A DNA stretch of 64,000 nucleotides from RGIG6375 sp964472725 (GTDB taxonomy: Bacteria; Bacillota; Clostridia; Oscillospirales; Oscillospiraceae): assembly GCA_964472725.1 (NCBI GenBank), contig CAYYLZ010000005.1, positions 6,166 through 70,165 on the forward strand. The letters are read 5' to 3'. How positions within the stretch are numbered: the stretch's first letter is position 1; each line of letters begins with the position of its first letter. Made by a program: the position numbers and the translations under genes. Below, one piece after another: positions 51,192 to 61,332 of this stretch. Under the pieces are notes generated by a model. The model ran no database searches. It had not been told where the DNA came from and saw only the letters and a list, made by a program, of their open reading frames with translations.

Positions 51192-51677
51192 TTGGATAAT
51201 CAGTATGATGAGCAAAGGGTGTTCGACACCGTATGGCAGCGACTAACCGCCAAACACGAGCCTGTCAGCAATCCAGTGCCCGATGACGAAGCCGTGCTCT
51301 CATCGCTTATTGCGGCAGAAAAAGGAAATCACGCATTTTATCATGCCGCTTTCCACCGCGCTGGGAGCAGCTGCACTCCCCTGTTCAATTCTCTTGCTCA
51401 GGTGTCACGCAAGCGCCTGGGGCGCCTGCAAACCTTTCACTTTCTTATATGCGGTAACAACTGCACCGCAGATGCCGATGGCTTTGAAGCGCCCTCCGGC
51501 ACTCTTTCCGCCTTGCGCCAAGCCTACTGGCGGGAATCCGAAACTGCTTCGCGGCTCATTTCTGCCGCCGCTTCTGTCGGAAACGGTAAATTCGGCAGCT
51601 ATGCGGCCCAATTCGCCCGTCAGGCAGCCGAAAACGCGGAGCATATAATTCAATTCATCGATAAGATAATGAAATAA
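51192..51677 (+). CDS. small predicted helical (ferritin-like) protein
   Basis: A 161-residue protein I do not recognise. It is almost all helix; LIAAEKGNHAFYHAAFHRAG, AYWRESETASRLISAA and AAENAEHIIQFIDKI have Glu and His spacings like a ferritin-like di-iron bundle, but the second helix (RLGRLQTFHFLIC) lacks the usual Glu, so the metal site is uncertain. The TTG at 51192 is chosen as start: AGGGAGGTG lies 9 bases upstream and no in-frame ATG is near. It is oriented against both neighbours (rsmE and cdd). Confidence 0.55.
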   Translation: MDNQYDEQRVFDTVWQRLTAKHEPVSNPVPDDEAVLSSLIAAEKGNHAFYHAAFHRAGSSCTPLFNSLAQVSRKRLGRLQTFHFLICGNNCTADADGFEAPSGTLSALRQAYWRESETASRLISAAASVGNGKFGSYAAQFARQAAENAEHIIQFIDKIMK

Positions 51678-51690
51678 TGCTCCGCGTTGC
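51634..51690 (+). terminator. terminator overlapping the 3' end of the small ORF
   Basis: ACGCGGAGCAT (51634-51644, inside the coding region) pairs with ATGCTCCGCGT (51677-51687, at and after the stop), followed by TGCTTCTT. The loop is long, so the strength is uncertain. Confidence 0.5.
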
Positions 51691-51693
51691 TTC

Positions 51694-52080
51694 TTAATCG
51701 TTCAGCGAAAAGCTTTTGGGCAGCAGTTCTTTAAGGGAATAGCTGACGTAACGTCCGTCACGGCGAACACTCAGCACCTCAATGGCAGGCGCAAACTCGT
51801 TTAACACCTGACGGCAGGTGCCGCAGGGCATACAATAGTCCTCGGTATCGGCAAATATGGCGATACGTCTGAATGCTCTCTTCCCTTCGCTGACAGCCTT
51901 GAATACCGCCGTTCTTTCGGCACAGTTGGTACAGCCGTAGGCCGCGTTCTCAATGTTGCAGCCGGTATATACCGTACCGTCCTCGCATTCGAGCGCCGCA
52001 CCGACAGCAAATTTTGAATACGGTGCGTAAGCTTTTTCGGAAGCTTCAACAGCAATATTAATGAGTTCTCTGTCGGTCAT
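51694..52080 (-). CDS. cdd: cytidine deaminase
   Basis: A 128-residue zinc enzyme of pyrimidine salvage. The zinc and proton-shuttle residues are Cys53-Ala-Glu55 (NCAERTAV) and Cys86/Cys89 in MPCGTCRQ; YAPYSKFAVGAAL and CNIENAAYG bind the substrate. It lies 30 bases after purL and is probably in the same transcript. Confidence 0.96.
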   Translation of the reverse strand: MTDRELINIAVEASEKAYAPYSKFAVGAALECEDGTVYTGCNIENAAYGCTNCAERTAVFKAVSEGKRAFRRIAIFADTEDYCMPCGTCRQVLNEFAPAIEVLSVRRDGRYVSYSLKELLPKSFSLND

Positions 52081-52110
52081 ATCCCGCAGCCCCTTTCTGT
52101 TTATCTGTAA

Positions 52111-55100
52111 TTATTTCTTGAAATACTTTACGCCGTTTTCGAAGATAGGCTGATACTTGTTGCCATAAATGTTCTTTGCGACATACTGGCCGCGGCGCTC
52201 GGTATGACCCATCTTGCCGAGTACTCTGCCGTCGGGGCTGAGGATACCCTCAACCGCATTGTAGGAGCCGTTGGGGTTGGCGGAGATGTCCATGGAGGGT
52301 GCGCCAAATGCGTCCACGTACTGAGTTGCTATCTGTCCGTTCTCAATAAGCTTCTTCATGACAGCGTCAGAAGCTACGAACTTACCCTCGCCGTGGGAGA
52401 TGGCGATAGTATGCTCGTCTCCCACCTTGCAGCCTGCCAGCCAGGGAGAATTTACGGATGCGATACGGGTGGTCACGTAGCGGGACTGGTGGCGGCCGAT
52501 ATTATTAAAGGTAAGGGTCGGGCACTCAGCGTCCATTTCGCAAATCTCACCGAAGGGTACAAGACCCAGCTTGATGAGAGCCTGGAAACCGTTGCAGATA
52601 CCAAGCATAAGGCCATCGCGCTTCTGCAGCAGCTCATGGACAGCTTCCTTGACGCTGGGATTGCGGAAGAAAGCGGAAATGAACTTACCGGAGCCTTCGG
52701 GCTCGTCGCCGCCGGAGAAGCCGCCGGGAATGATTATCATCTGGCTGCGGCGAATGGTCTCGGCCAGTTCGTCAGCGGAGCGTGCCAGCTCGTCGGAGCT
52801 GATATTGCGAACCAGTATGGTCTGCGCGCGGCCGCCTGCCTTGCGGACAGCTGCGGCGGTATCATACTCGCAGTTGGTGCCTGGGAACACGGGAATAACT
52901 GCGAGAGGCTCATTGGTGAGGATAGCGGGAGCGGAATACTTCTTCTCCTCAAAGCTTACTGCCTTTGCCTCGCCTGCCGCAGCGGCGCGGGTGGGGAATA
53001 CGGACTCAAGGGTACCTTCCCACTTTGCGATGAGGTCAGTCAGAGCGAGAGTCTTGCCGCAAATCTCCAGTTCGGGCTTGTCGGTGGTGCCGCCCAGCAG
53101 AACTGCGCCCTCGAGCTCACCTTCAGCCTCGGCAATAATAGCGCCGACAGACTTGTTCATGAGCAGCTCATCATTTTCGGACTTGAAGCCGAGGTTATTA
53201 CCAACAGCCATCTTGAAGATACCGCCGATGGTTCTGCCTTCGCAGACGCTCCATGCGGAGAGCACCTTGCCGGCCTCGGACTGCTCGTGGAATTTATCCC
53301 AGCAGGCCTTCATGGCTTCGCAGCTGTCGTTTTCGGGAACAAAGAGGTAAACCTTGCTGCCGGCCTTCTTGAACTCGGGAGAGAGGACCTTTGCAGCGTC
53401 GTTGGGAGCAATGGCAAAGGAAATGAGCGTGGGAGGAACGTCCATATCCATGAAGCTGCCGGACATGGAGTCCTTGCCGCCGATAGCGGCTACGCCGAGA
53501 CCCAGCTGTGCTCTGAGAGCACCAAGCAGAGCGGACATGGGCTTGCCCCAGCGGGCAGGCTCTTTTCTCAGCTTCTCGAAGAATTCCTGGAAGGACATAT
53601 AAATCTTCTCGCGGTCGCAGCCTGCGGCAACGAGCTTGGCAGCAGACAGGATAACTGCCTCATAAGCAGCCTTGAAGGGATTTGCCTTGGAGGCTGCGGG
53701 GTCAAATGCAAAGGACATTACAGAGCAGGTTTCGCACTCGCCCTCGGTGACAGGCAGGAGAGCTGCCATTACCTGAGTGGGAGTAAGCTGAGTCTTGCCG
53801 CCGTAGGGCATGAGAACGCTGCCGGCGCCGATGGAGCCGTCGAAACGCTCGCCAAGGCCACGCTGAGAGCAGAACTCCAGCTTACCGATGACCTCTTCCA
53901 GATAGTCAGCAGCGTTGGTATCGCCCTTGCAGCAGCAGGCTGCCTCATACTCGGGAACATAAGCGGTGGTATACTTGGCGGCACCGTTGGAGGACAGGAA
54001 ATCGCGGGAGATATCAACTATCTTCTTGCCCTTAAGGGTCATTTCCATACGGTTTCTGTCGGTGACCTCGGCGACGATATTAGCCTCAAGGTTTTCGGCG
54101 GTAGCGCAGGTGATGAATTTCTCTGCGTCCTCCGCTGCAACTACGACTGCCATTCTCTCCTGAGATTCGGAGATAGCCAGCTCGGTGCCGTCAAGGCCTT
54201 CGTACTTCTTGGTTACGTTATCAAGGGTAACTGCAATGCCGTCAGCCAGCTCGCCGATGGCAACGGAAACGCCGCCTGCGCCGAAGTCGTTGCAGCGCTT
54301 TATCATAAGGCTGACTTCAGGGTTTCTGAACAGGCGCTGGATCTTGCGTTCCTCGGGAGCATTACCCTTTTGAACCTCGGCTGCGCACTCAGTGAGAGAG
54401 CTGAGGTCGTGGGTCTTGGAGGAACCGGTTGCGCCGCCGCAGCCGTCGCGGCCGGTCTTGCCGCCCAACAGGATAACGACGTCACCGGGAGCGGGACGCT
54501 CACGGACTACATTCTTATAAGGTACAGCACCGACAACCGCGCCCACTTCCATACGCTTTGCAACGTAGTCGGGGTGATACAGTTCGGTTACAAGGCCGGT
54601 TGCAAGACCGATCTGGTTACCGTAGGAGCTGTAACCGGCAGCGGCAGTGGTGGTAAGCTTTCTCTGGGGCAGCTTGCCGGGCAGAGTGTCTGCCACTGGT
54701 ACATTGGGGTCACCGGCGCCGGTAACACGCATTGCCTGGTATACATAGGAACGTCCGGACAGGGGGTCACGGATAGCGCCGCCGATGCAGGTTGCCGCGC
54801 CGCCGAAAGGTTCTATTTCGGTAGGATGGTTATGGGTCTCGTTCTTGAACATGAGCAGCCAATCTTCGGTCTTGCCGTCGATCTTGGCGTCCACATGAAT
54901 GCTGCAAGCGTTGATTTCCTCGGAAATATCGATTTCCTTGAGGCCGCCGCGCTTCTTAAGAGTCTTGGTACCGATGGTAGCCATGTCCATGAGGGTAACG
55001 GGACGGGTCTCAGCCTTCTCGCCGTAAACTTCACGACGGGCGGCGAGATACTCCTCGTAAGCGGCCTTGATGTCGCTGTCTGCTATCTCGGCTTCGGTGA

Positions 55101-55803
55101 TCTGAGTGCCGAAGGTGGTATGACGGCAATGGTCAGACCAATATGTATCGATAACCTTAAGCTCGGTAACGGTGGGGTCACGCTTCTCCTCGTTCTTGAA
55201 ATACTGCTGCATAAAGCGGATATCGTCGATATCCATGGCAAGGGAATATTCCTCTATTATAGCGGTGAGAGCAGCGTCATCTGCAGCGATAAAGCCGGCA
55301 ACGTCCTTTACCTCTTCCGCCTCGGGATAAACGGCAATGAGGGTCTCGGGCTTGTCCATTGCAGCTTCACGGGAGTCTACAGGGTTGATGAGATAACCCT
55401 TTATCTTCTGCTTATCCTCATCGCTGATGTTGCCGCCGAAGGCATAAAGTCTTGCGTAGGCAACTGCAGGTCTGTCGGAGCATTCCAGCATCTGGATACA
55501 CTGAGCGCAGGAGTCGGCACGCTGGTCGTACTGACCGGGCAGCGCCTCGGAAGCAAGTATCCATGCACCGTTGGCAAGAGCGGGAAGCTCCTCGTCCCAG
55601 CATTCATCGCAGGGAGGCTCGGAGAAAACGGTCGCCTTTGCTCTTTCGTAAATTTCGGGAGTAATGCCTTCCACATCATATCTGTTGAATATGGTGAGAG
55701 TTTCTGCGGCAGTAACACCAAGGTTATTGCGAATATCCTTGAGCGCAGACTCTGCCTCTACCGCATATTCTTTCTTTTTTGCAGTATAACATCTGTAAAC
55801 CAT
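52111..55803 (-). CDS. purL: phosphoribosylformylglycinamidine synthase, single-chain PurL with PurQ-type amidotransferase
   Basis: A 1230-residue enzyme for the fourth step of purine synthesis (FGAR to FGAM). It is the long, fused form. The synthetase region carries YWSDHCRHTTFGT, KNETHNHPTEIEPFGGAAT and GGKTGRDGCGGATGSSK. The C-terminal glutaminase domain (from about 960) has PGTNCEYDT, GGFSGGDEPEG, the nucleophile Cys in LGICNGFQAL, and the His/Glu pair in ISHGEGKF. No separate purS or purQ is nearby, as expected. The ATG at 55803 is chosen over one at 55815 because GGAGG lies 5 bases upstream. Confidence 0.96.
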   Translation of the reverse strand: MVYRCYTAKKKEYAVEAESALKDIRNNLGVTAAETLTIFNRYDVEGITPEIYERAKATVFSEPPCDECWDEELPALANGAWILASEALPGQYDQRADSCAQCIQMLECSDRPAVAYARLYAFGGNISDEDKQKIKGYLINPVDSREAAMDKPETLIAVYPEAEEVKDVAGFIAADDAALTAIIEEYSLAMDIDDIRFMQQYFKNEEKRDPTVTELKVIDTYWSDHCRHTTFGTQITEAEIADSDIKAAYEEYLAARREVYGEKAETRPVTLMDMATIGTKTLKKRGGLKEIDISEEINACSIHVDAKIDGKTEDWLLMFKNETHNHPTEIEPFGGAATCIGGAIRDPLSGRSYVYQAMRVTGAGDPNVPVADTLPGKLPQRKLTTTAAAGYSSYGNQIGLATGLVTELYHPDYVAKRMEVGAVVGAVPYKNVVRERPAPGDVVILLGGKTGRDGCGGATGSSKTHDLSSLTECAAEVQKGNAPEERKIQRLFRNPEVSLMIKRCNDFGAGGVSVAIGELADGIAVTLDNVTKKYEGLDGTELAISESQERMAVVVAAEDAEKFITCATAENLEANIVAEVTDRNRMEMTLKGKKIVDISRDFLSSNGAAKYTTAYVPEYEAACCCKGDTNAADYLEEVIGKLEFCSQRGLGERFDGSIGAGSVLMPYGGKTQLTPTQVMAALLPVTEGECETCSVMSFAFDPAASKANPFKAAYEAVILSAAKLVAAGCDREKIYMSFQEFFEKLRKEPARWGKPMSALLGALRAQLGLGVAAIGGKDSMSGSFMDMDVPPTLISFAIAPNDAAKVLSPEFKKAGSKVYLFVPENDSCEAMKACWDKFHEQSEAGKVLSAWSVCEGRTIGGIFKMAVGNNLGFKSENDELLMNKSVGAIIAEAEGELEGAVLLGGTTDKPELEICGKTLALTDLIAKWEGTLESVFPTRAAAAGEAKAVSFEEKKYSAPAILTNEPLAVIPVFPGTNCEYDTAAAVRKAGGRAQTILVRNISSDELARSADELAETIRRSQMIIIPGGFSGGDEPEGSGKFISAFFRNPSVKEAVHELLQKRDGLMLGICNGFQALIKLGLVPFGEICEMDAECPTLTFNNIGRHQSRYVTTRIASVNSPWLAGCKVGDEHTIAISHGEGKFVASDAVMKKLIENGQIATQYVDAFGAPSMDISANPNGSYNAVEGILSPDGRVLGKMGHTERRGQYVAKNIYGNKYQPIFENGVKYFKK

Positions 55804-55850
55804 AGCTACCTCCATAGTATCTGATGATACGGTATAAACATCTTTATTTT

Positions 55851-57437
55851 TTATTCAGCGTTTATCGACCATGCGGTAATATCGTTGAACAGGTTATGGA
55901 TCGTCGGGTTCATTCCCGACACGGTTTCGCGATGGGTATAAATTGTTTCTATCTCAAACATCAGCGAGATTACCGGCAGATGCTCGGCAATATAACCGTA
56001 AAGCTTTGCCGCGGCATCACGCTTCCCTTCTTCGGCTGATGCGTTGAAATCGTAAATGAGAGTCTGCAGCTGCGCATCGTAGACGCCGTAATTGGCGTTT
56101 CCACCGTAGCTGAGCAGCTGGGTCAGGTCGAAGTCCGCCGTGAGCATCACCTCGCCAAGGTATATATCGTATTCCCTGTTTTTTAGAGCACGTATATAGC
56201 TGTCCCAGCTCAATTCCCGGAGAACCACCGTTATTCCTCTTTCGGCCAGACTGTCCCTGAGAGCCCGGGCAGCCTTCACCTTGGCGGGATTTTCCTTGTT
56301 GACCACGAAGCTGAGAGTAATCTCTTCCACAGAGTTTTCTTCAAGGTCAAGATATTCCAGCATTCCGTCCTGATCGTAATCTTCAACGAGATACTGTATT
56401 TTGGCCGCTTCGATATCTTGCCCGGCAATGGTGAACACATCGTACTCCTCCGACCAGAAATACGCCTCGGGATGAAGCGGGAGCGTGGCAGGCTCCGCTT
56501 TTATTATATCCTCGGAGAGCATTCCGCGGTCTATCAGCGAAGAGAACAGGACTCGACGGTTTTTATCCTCAAGGAACTTATTGTTGTCGTTAACGCCAAG
56601 AAAATACAGTATGGTGGTATCCTTATATCTCGACTCTGTGTTTCCGCTGTACTCCAGGTAATTCACGTCGGCTTTTGACGTTGTTACAAGGTCGACCAGT
56701 CCGGAATCAAAGGCCGTTATAAGCTCGCCGCCGCTGTATTCCTTGAGATACAGACGCTCAGCGGGCAGCTTACCGAAATCACGGTGTCCCCCGAATGCTT
56801 TCAGGTACCGATAATCACCCGCGTCCGTAAACACGTACGGTCCTGAGCCTATTGGCACAGACTCCTTTCCGCTGCCTGTCTTTACTATCGGTATATCCAG
56901 CAGGAGCGGGAGATTGTAATTCACTCTGCTCAGTTCCACGAAAACGCTGTTCTCCAAAACGTAAGCCGCGGTTATTATGGAAAGCCGTGATGCGTAATTA
57001 TCGCTGACCCGTGCAAGCTCTATGGAATAGGCCACATCTTCGGGAGTGAGCAGGCTGCCGTCATGGAGCTTTATCCGCTCTTCGATATCAAACCTGTACA
57101 CCTTGCCGTCGTTTGTGGAAAACTCCCGGCAAAGCACATTTGAGAAGCTGAAATCATTATTCACCGTAAACAAGCCCTCGTACATAAGGGGCGTCAGTTC
57201 CACATTGGCGGAGCTGTCGGTATAATAAGGATTCAGCCCTGCTTCGATATCGCAGTTGAGGGCAAATATCTCGTCTGCATATTTAGGGCCTTTATCCGAT
57301 ACGTTCCGAGGTCTGTTTTCCACTTCCTGCTCGGGAGGCGGCAAATCGCCCATCTGCGACGGACTGCAGGCCGTAAACGAACCAAATATCAGCAGCATAG
57401 CCAACATCATCGCAATCGGCCTTAGCTTAATCTTCAA
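55851..57437 (-). CDS. family 5 ABC transporter substrate-binding lipoprotein (OppA-like)
   Basis: A 528-residue lipoprotein with lipobox FTAC (Cys24). It is a peptide/nickel-type (SBP_bac_5) binding protein: LTPLMYEGLFTVN, RFDIEERIKLHDGSLLTPEDV, and the later RALRDSLAERGITVVLRE block. No permease or ATPase genes lie next to it, so it either shares a transporter encoded elsewhere or has a sensory role. Start is TTG at 57437, spaced 7 bases from GGAGG. It lies between pgeF and purL in the same orientation. Confidence 0.87.
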   Translation of the reverse strand: MKIKLRPIAMMLAMLLIFGSFTACSPSQMGDLPPPEQEVENRPRNVSDKGPKYADEIFALNCDIEAGLNPYYTDSSANVELTPLMYEGLFTVNNDFSFSNVLCREFSTNDGKVYRFDIEERIKLHDGSLLTPEDVAYSIELARVSDNYASRLSIITAAYVLENSVFVELSRVNYNLPLLLDIPIVKTGSGKESVPIGSGPYVFTDAGDYRYLKAFGGHRDFGKLPAERLYLKEYSGGELITAFDSGLVDLVTTSKADVNYLEYSGNTESRYKDTTILYFLGVNDNNKFLEDKNRRVLFSSLIDRGMLSEDIIKAEPATLPLHPEAYFWSEEYDVFTIAGQDIEAAKIQYLVEDYDQDGMLEYLDLEENSVEEITLSFVVNKENPAKVKAARALRDSLAERGITVVLRELSWDSYIRALKNREYDIYLGEVMLTADFDLTQLLSYGGNANYGVYDAQLQTLIYDFNASAEEGKRDAAAKLYGYIAEHLPVISLMFEIETIYTHRETVSGMNPTIHNLFNDITAWSINAE

Positions 57438-57486
57438 AACAAATCCTCCATTTTACCGCATACGCGGCACAAACAGAAACTGCAAA

Positions 57487-58308
57487 TTATCTGAGAGAAA
57501 TCAGTGCCGCCTGCGTGCCGCGCTCGCCGTTGGTAGCGCGGTGGGACCAGTACTTTTCGCAGGAGCATTTGGTGCACTCGCTGCTTATAACGATGTTTTC
57601 GTCGGGAACTCCCGCTCTCATAAGCAGCAGGCGGTTGACATCCTTGAGGTCAACGTGGTACTTGCCGTTATTATCGTCTACCGCAACGGTACTGATATCG
57701 CAGTCAAGACCGAGAGCCTTAACGGCCTCATACACCTCGGCACCGGTTTCAAAGCAGCAGACACCAATTCCCGCGCCGATGGCAGCGTAGATATTCTCCG
57801 GGCTGCCGCCGTATTCATCGCACAGTGCTTTGACGGTTTTGCCCACAATATCCGCTACTGTTCCGCGCCAGCCCGCATGAGCCGCACCGATAGCGTCAGT
57901 GTCCTCGGCATAAAGGAGCACAGGTATGCAGTCGGCAGTGAAAACCGCAAGGGTCACTTCCCTTTCGTCGGTTATCAGCGCATCGGCTTCGTAGGGAACA
58001 GGATCGCTGAGACGTTCCCTTTTATCGGCCGCGCCAACCTTGCGAACTATGTCGCTGTGTATCTGGCGGGTAGCGACGATGCTTGCGGGGACAATTCCAA
58101 CGGCGGAGCATATAAGGCGATAATTCTCCTCCACCTTTTCCGGGTCGTCGCCGCGGCTGAACCCCAGATTCAATGAGGAATATATACCTTCGCTCACACC
58201 GCCCTCACGTGTAGTAAAGGCATGGACAACATTCCTGAAGTCGTCGAGATTATCGGCGGTCATCCAAAGCTGCTCGCCCTTTATATTTTCAGTAAAGTAA
58301 TCCATCAT
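57487..58308 (-). CDS. pgeF: peptidoglycan editing factor / polyphenol oxidase-like protein
   Basis: A 273-residue YfiH/DUF152 protein. Metal-binding and active residues appear in RQIHSDIV, FTADCIPVLLYAED and GAAHAGWRGTVADIV. Family members act as purine nucleoside phosphorylase/adenosine deaminase in vitro and as PgeF in E. coli. The start codon is ambiguous (ATG at 58308 or 58305). It begins at the secA stop, so it is probably coupled to it. Confidence 0.9.
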   Translation of the reverse strand: MMDYFTENIKGEQLWMTADNLDDFRNVVHAFTTREGGVSEGIYSSLNLGFSRGDDPEKVEENYRLICSAVGIVPASIVATRQIHSDIVRKVGAADKRERLSDPVPYEADALITDEREVTLAVFTADCIPVLLYAEDTDAIGAAHAGWRGTVADIVGKTVKALCDEYGGSPENIYAAIGAGIGVCCFETGAEVYEAVKALGLDCDISTVAVDDNNGKYHVDLKDVNRLLLMRAGVPDENIVISSECTKCSCEKYWSHRATNGERGTQAALISLR

Positions 58309-58310
58309 AA

Positions 58311-61070
58311 TCAAGCATTTCTTCCACAGCAGTTCTTATACTTCTTACCGCTGCCGCAGGGGCAGGGTTCATTGCGGCCTATCTTCTTGGCACGGACAGG
58401 CTGCTTTTTGACAGTACCGTCACCTGCGGTACCATTGGTGGTTATCTGACGGGTCTGCTTGCGCTCAAGCTGTTCCGCCTTCTTTATCTCGACTCTGAAC
58501 ATACGGCGGACGACCTCGTCCTTGATGCCGTTTATCATGGCCTCGAACATCTCGCTGCCCTCGCGCTTATATTCGTCGATGGGCTTTACCTGCGCATAAC
58601 CTCGCAGACCGATTCCACGGCGCAGCTCCGCCATTGCGTCAATGTGATCCATCCAGTACTCGTCGACTACGTGCAGGAGGATAACGCGCTCGAATTCGCG
58701 CATCACGGGAACATCGCTGTCGGGCATAAGGCCGAAGCGCTCTTCCTTGGCTGCGTAGAAGTCAAAGGCGTACTTCTCCAGTATCTCGCAAAGGTAGTCA
58801 ACGGTATAGTTGTTCAGTTCCTGAATAGTGGGATTTATCTCGTCCCCCTTGAGGAACAGGCCTACGAAGGGACGGATAGCGTTTTTCAGCTCAGCAAGGT
58901 CGGATACATATCCTCTCTCGCCTACCGTGTCAACCAGATCCTGGCGGATAACGCTGCGCACCATATTCTTGATGCTGCCGCTGATATCCTCGCCGTCAAG
59001 AACCTGCTTGCGCTGACCATAGATGATCTCACGCTGCTGGTTCATAACGTCGTCAAATTCGATGGTGCTCTTACGCACCTGGAAGTTGCGGCTTTCAACC
59101 TTGCGCTGAGCCTGCTCAATAGCGTTGGAGAGTATACTCTGGTCGATGGGAGTATCTTCGTCAAGACCCATGGTTTCCATGAGACCCTGTATTCTTTCAG
59201 AGCCGAACAGACGCATAATATCGTCCGTCATGGAGATATAGAACTTGGACTCACCGGGGTCTCCCTGACGACCGGAACGGCCTCTGAGCTGGTTATCGAT
59301 ACGGCGGCTTTCGTGGCGCTCGGTACCCACGATGAACAGGCCGCCTGCCGCTCTTACCTTTTCAGCCTCGGCTGCGGTAACGACACGGAAGCGCTCATAA
59401 GCTTCCGCGTAGGCTTTTCTTGCCTCGAGGATAAGCTCATCATCGGTATCGGCATAGCCGGTAGCCTCGGAGATTATCTCATCTTCGTAACCGGCCTTGC
59501 GCAGCTCGTTCTTCGCCATATATTCGGCGTTGCCGCCCAGCATGATATCGGTACCACGACCGGCCATGTTGGTAGCTATGGTAACGGCGCCGAACTTACC
59601 GGCCTGAGCGACTATTTCAGCTTCCTTCTCGTGCTGCTTTGCGTTGAGGACGTTATGGGGCACTCCCTCGCGCTTGAGCATCTTGGAAAGCAGCTCACTC
59701 TTTTCGATGGAAATGGTACCGACCAGGACAGGCTGGCCTCTGTCGTAGCATTCCTTTATCTGCTTTATGATGGCGCGGTTTTTGCCATTCTCATTTTTGT
59801 AGACGGCATCGGGGGCGTCCTTTCTCGCGAGAGGCTTATTGGTGGGTATCTCGATGATATCGAGATTGTAGATAGCCATGAATTCTTCGGACTCGGTAAG
59901 AGCGGTACCGGTCATACCGGACAGCTTCTTATAAAGACGGAAGTAATTCTGGAAAGTAATTGTTGCAAGAGTCTTGCTCTCGCTCTCAACTTTTACGTGT
60001 TCCTTGGCTTCGATGGCCTGATGCAGACCCTCGTTATAGCGGCGGCCGAACATAAGGCGGCCGGTGAACTCGTCAACGATGATGACCTGTCCGTCCTTGA
60101 CCACATAGTCGATATCCTTATGCATGATACCGTGAGCCTTGAGGGCCTGATTGATATGGTGGGACAGGGTGGAATTTTCAATATCGGAAAGGTTTTCGAT
60201 GCCGAATGCTGCCTCGGCCTTTGCTATACCGCGGGCGGTAAGGGTGGCAGACTTGGCCTTTTCGTCAACTACATAATCGGCATCGGTCATATCGTCGGCG
60301 TCTTCCTTATCGTCAACGGTGGCAAATACCTGCTTCTTCAGACGCTTCACGAAATCGTCCGCCTGCTGGTAAAGAGCGGTGGATTCGTCGCCCTTGCCGG
60401 AAATGATAAGGGGGGTTCTCGCCTCGTCGATAAGAATGGAGTCGACCTCGTCGACGATGCCGAAAACATGTCCTCGCTGAACCATGCTTGCCTTGTAGAT
60501 AGCCATATTGTCACGAAGATAGTCGAAGCCCATCTCGTTATTGGTACCGTAGGTGATATCGGCGGCGTAAGCGGCCTTACGCTGGGCGGAAGTCATATCG
60601 TGAATGATAAGACCTACAGTGAGGCCGAGGAAACGATGCACCTTGCCCATCCATTCGCTGTCACGCTTGGCAAGATAGTCGTTAACGGTAACGATATGAA
60701 CACCGTTGCCGGTAAGTGCATTGAGGTAAGCGGGCAGAGTTGCCACCAGCGTTTTACCTTCGCCGGTCTTCATTTCGGCGATACGGCCCTGATGGAGCAC
60801 GACGCCGCCTATAAGCTGAACTCTGTAATGGCGCATACCCAGCACGCGGTCAGATGCTTCGCGCACGGTTGCAAAGGCCTCGGGCAGAATATCGTCAAGA
60901 GTCTCGCCCTTTGCAAGACGAGCCTTGAATTCGCCGGTTTTCGCCTTGAGCTGCTCATCGCTGAGCTTTCTGTATTCCGCCTCCAGCGCCTCGATTTTAT
61001 CAACGACGGGCGTTATTCTTTTAAGCTCACGCTCGCTGTGAGTTCCGAATATTTTAGTTAAAAGTCCCAT
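58311..61070 (-). CDS. secA: preprotein translocase ATPase SecA
   Basis: A 919-residue motor that drives proteins through SecYEG. Walker A is in MKTGEGKTLVATL (about 100-112), Walker B region is DEVDSILIDEARTPL, and NMAGRGTDIMLGG and GLFIVGTERHESRRID are NBD2 motifs. The C-terminal zinc-binding tail that contacts SecB or ribosomes is intact: PCPCGSGKKYKNCCG. CAGGAG lies before the ATG. Confidence 0.97.
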   Translation of the reverse strand: MGLLTKIFGTHSERELKRITPVVDKIEALEAEYRKLSDEQLKAKTGEFKARLAKGETLDDILPEAFATVREASDRVLGMRHYRVQLIGGVVLHQGRIAEMKTGEGKTLVATLPAYLNALTGNGVHIVTVNDYLAKRDSEWMGKVHRFLGLTVGLIIHDMTSAQRKAAYAADITYGTNNEMGFDYLRDNMAIYKASMVQRGHVFGIVDEVDSILIDEARTPLIISGKGDESTALYQQADDFVKRLKKQVFATVDDKEDADDMTDADYVVDEKAKSATLTARGIAKAEAAFGIENLSDIENSTLSHHINQALKAHGIMHKDIDYVVKDGQVIIVDEFTGRLMFGRRYNEGLHQAIEAKEHVKVESESKTLATITFQNYFRLYKKLSGMTGTALTESEEFMAIYNLDIIEIPTNKPLARKDAPDAVYKNENGKNRAIIKQIKECYDRGQPVLVGTISIEKSELLSKMLKREGVPHNVLNAKQHEKEAEIVAQAGKFGAVTIATNMAGRGTDIMLGGNAEYMAKNELRKAGYEDEIISEATGYADTDDELILEARKAYAEAYERFRVVTAAEAEKVRAAGGLFIVGTERHESRRIDNQLRGRSGRQGDPGESKFYISMTDDIMRLFGSERIQGLMETMGLDEDTPIDQSILSNAIEQAQRKVESRNFQVRKSTIEFDDVMNQQREIIYGQRKQVLDGEDISGSIKNMVRSVIRQDLVDTVGERGYVSDLAELKNAIRPFVGLFLKGDEINPTIQELNNYTVDYLCEILEKYAFDFYAAKEERFGLMPDSDVPVMREFERVILLHVVDEYWMDHIDAMAELRRGIGLRGYAQVKPIDEYKREGSEMFEAMINGIKDEVVRRMFRVEIKKAEQLERKQTRQITTNGTAGDGTVKKQPVRAKKIGRNEPCPCGSGKKYKNCCGRNA

Positions 61071-61143
61071 TCAATTTTCTCCTGTGTGCTATGCGTTTAT
61101 TTACAAGTGAACATTACTATCTCATTGTATACTATAATAAATC

Positions 61144-61149
61144 ATTATA
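61144..61149 (-). promoter_or_regulatory. extended -10 promoter for secA
   Basis: TGCTATAAT on the minus strand, about 70 bases before secA, without a clear -35. The leader contains a second AT-rich TATAGTATAC stretch. The remainder of 61150-61285 shows nothing identifiable. Confidence 0.42.
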
Positions 61150-61285
61150 GCACAGCTGTTCCAATAAAAAAAGAGAATTTTTGCGAATATGACAAGTAAT
61201 TTTGCACGGAATGCAGTGTAAATTAATTCTGATTTTTGCTGTTACCACGCATACCCTCAGCCTCTTCGCTGCAATTACCTGTCTA

Positions 61286-61314
61286 TTGTCTTTATTCAGT
61301 ATTTGTGCTATACT
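61286..61314 (+). promoter_or_regulatory. promoter for the nucleotidyltransferase cassette
   Basis: TTGTCT, 17 bases, TATACT, 18 bases before the start codon, so the leader is short. Confidence 0.55.
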
Positions 61315-61332
61315 GTTTTTGAGGTGCATACC

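Noticed and set aside
52204..55824. A 1206-codon open frame opposite purL
   Set aside because: It is antisense to a fully conserved PurL, has no recognisable motif, and reflects the codon bias of the true gene.
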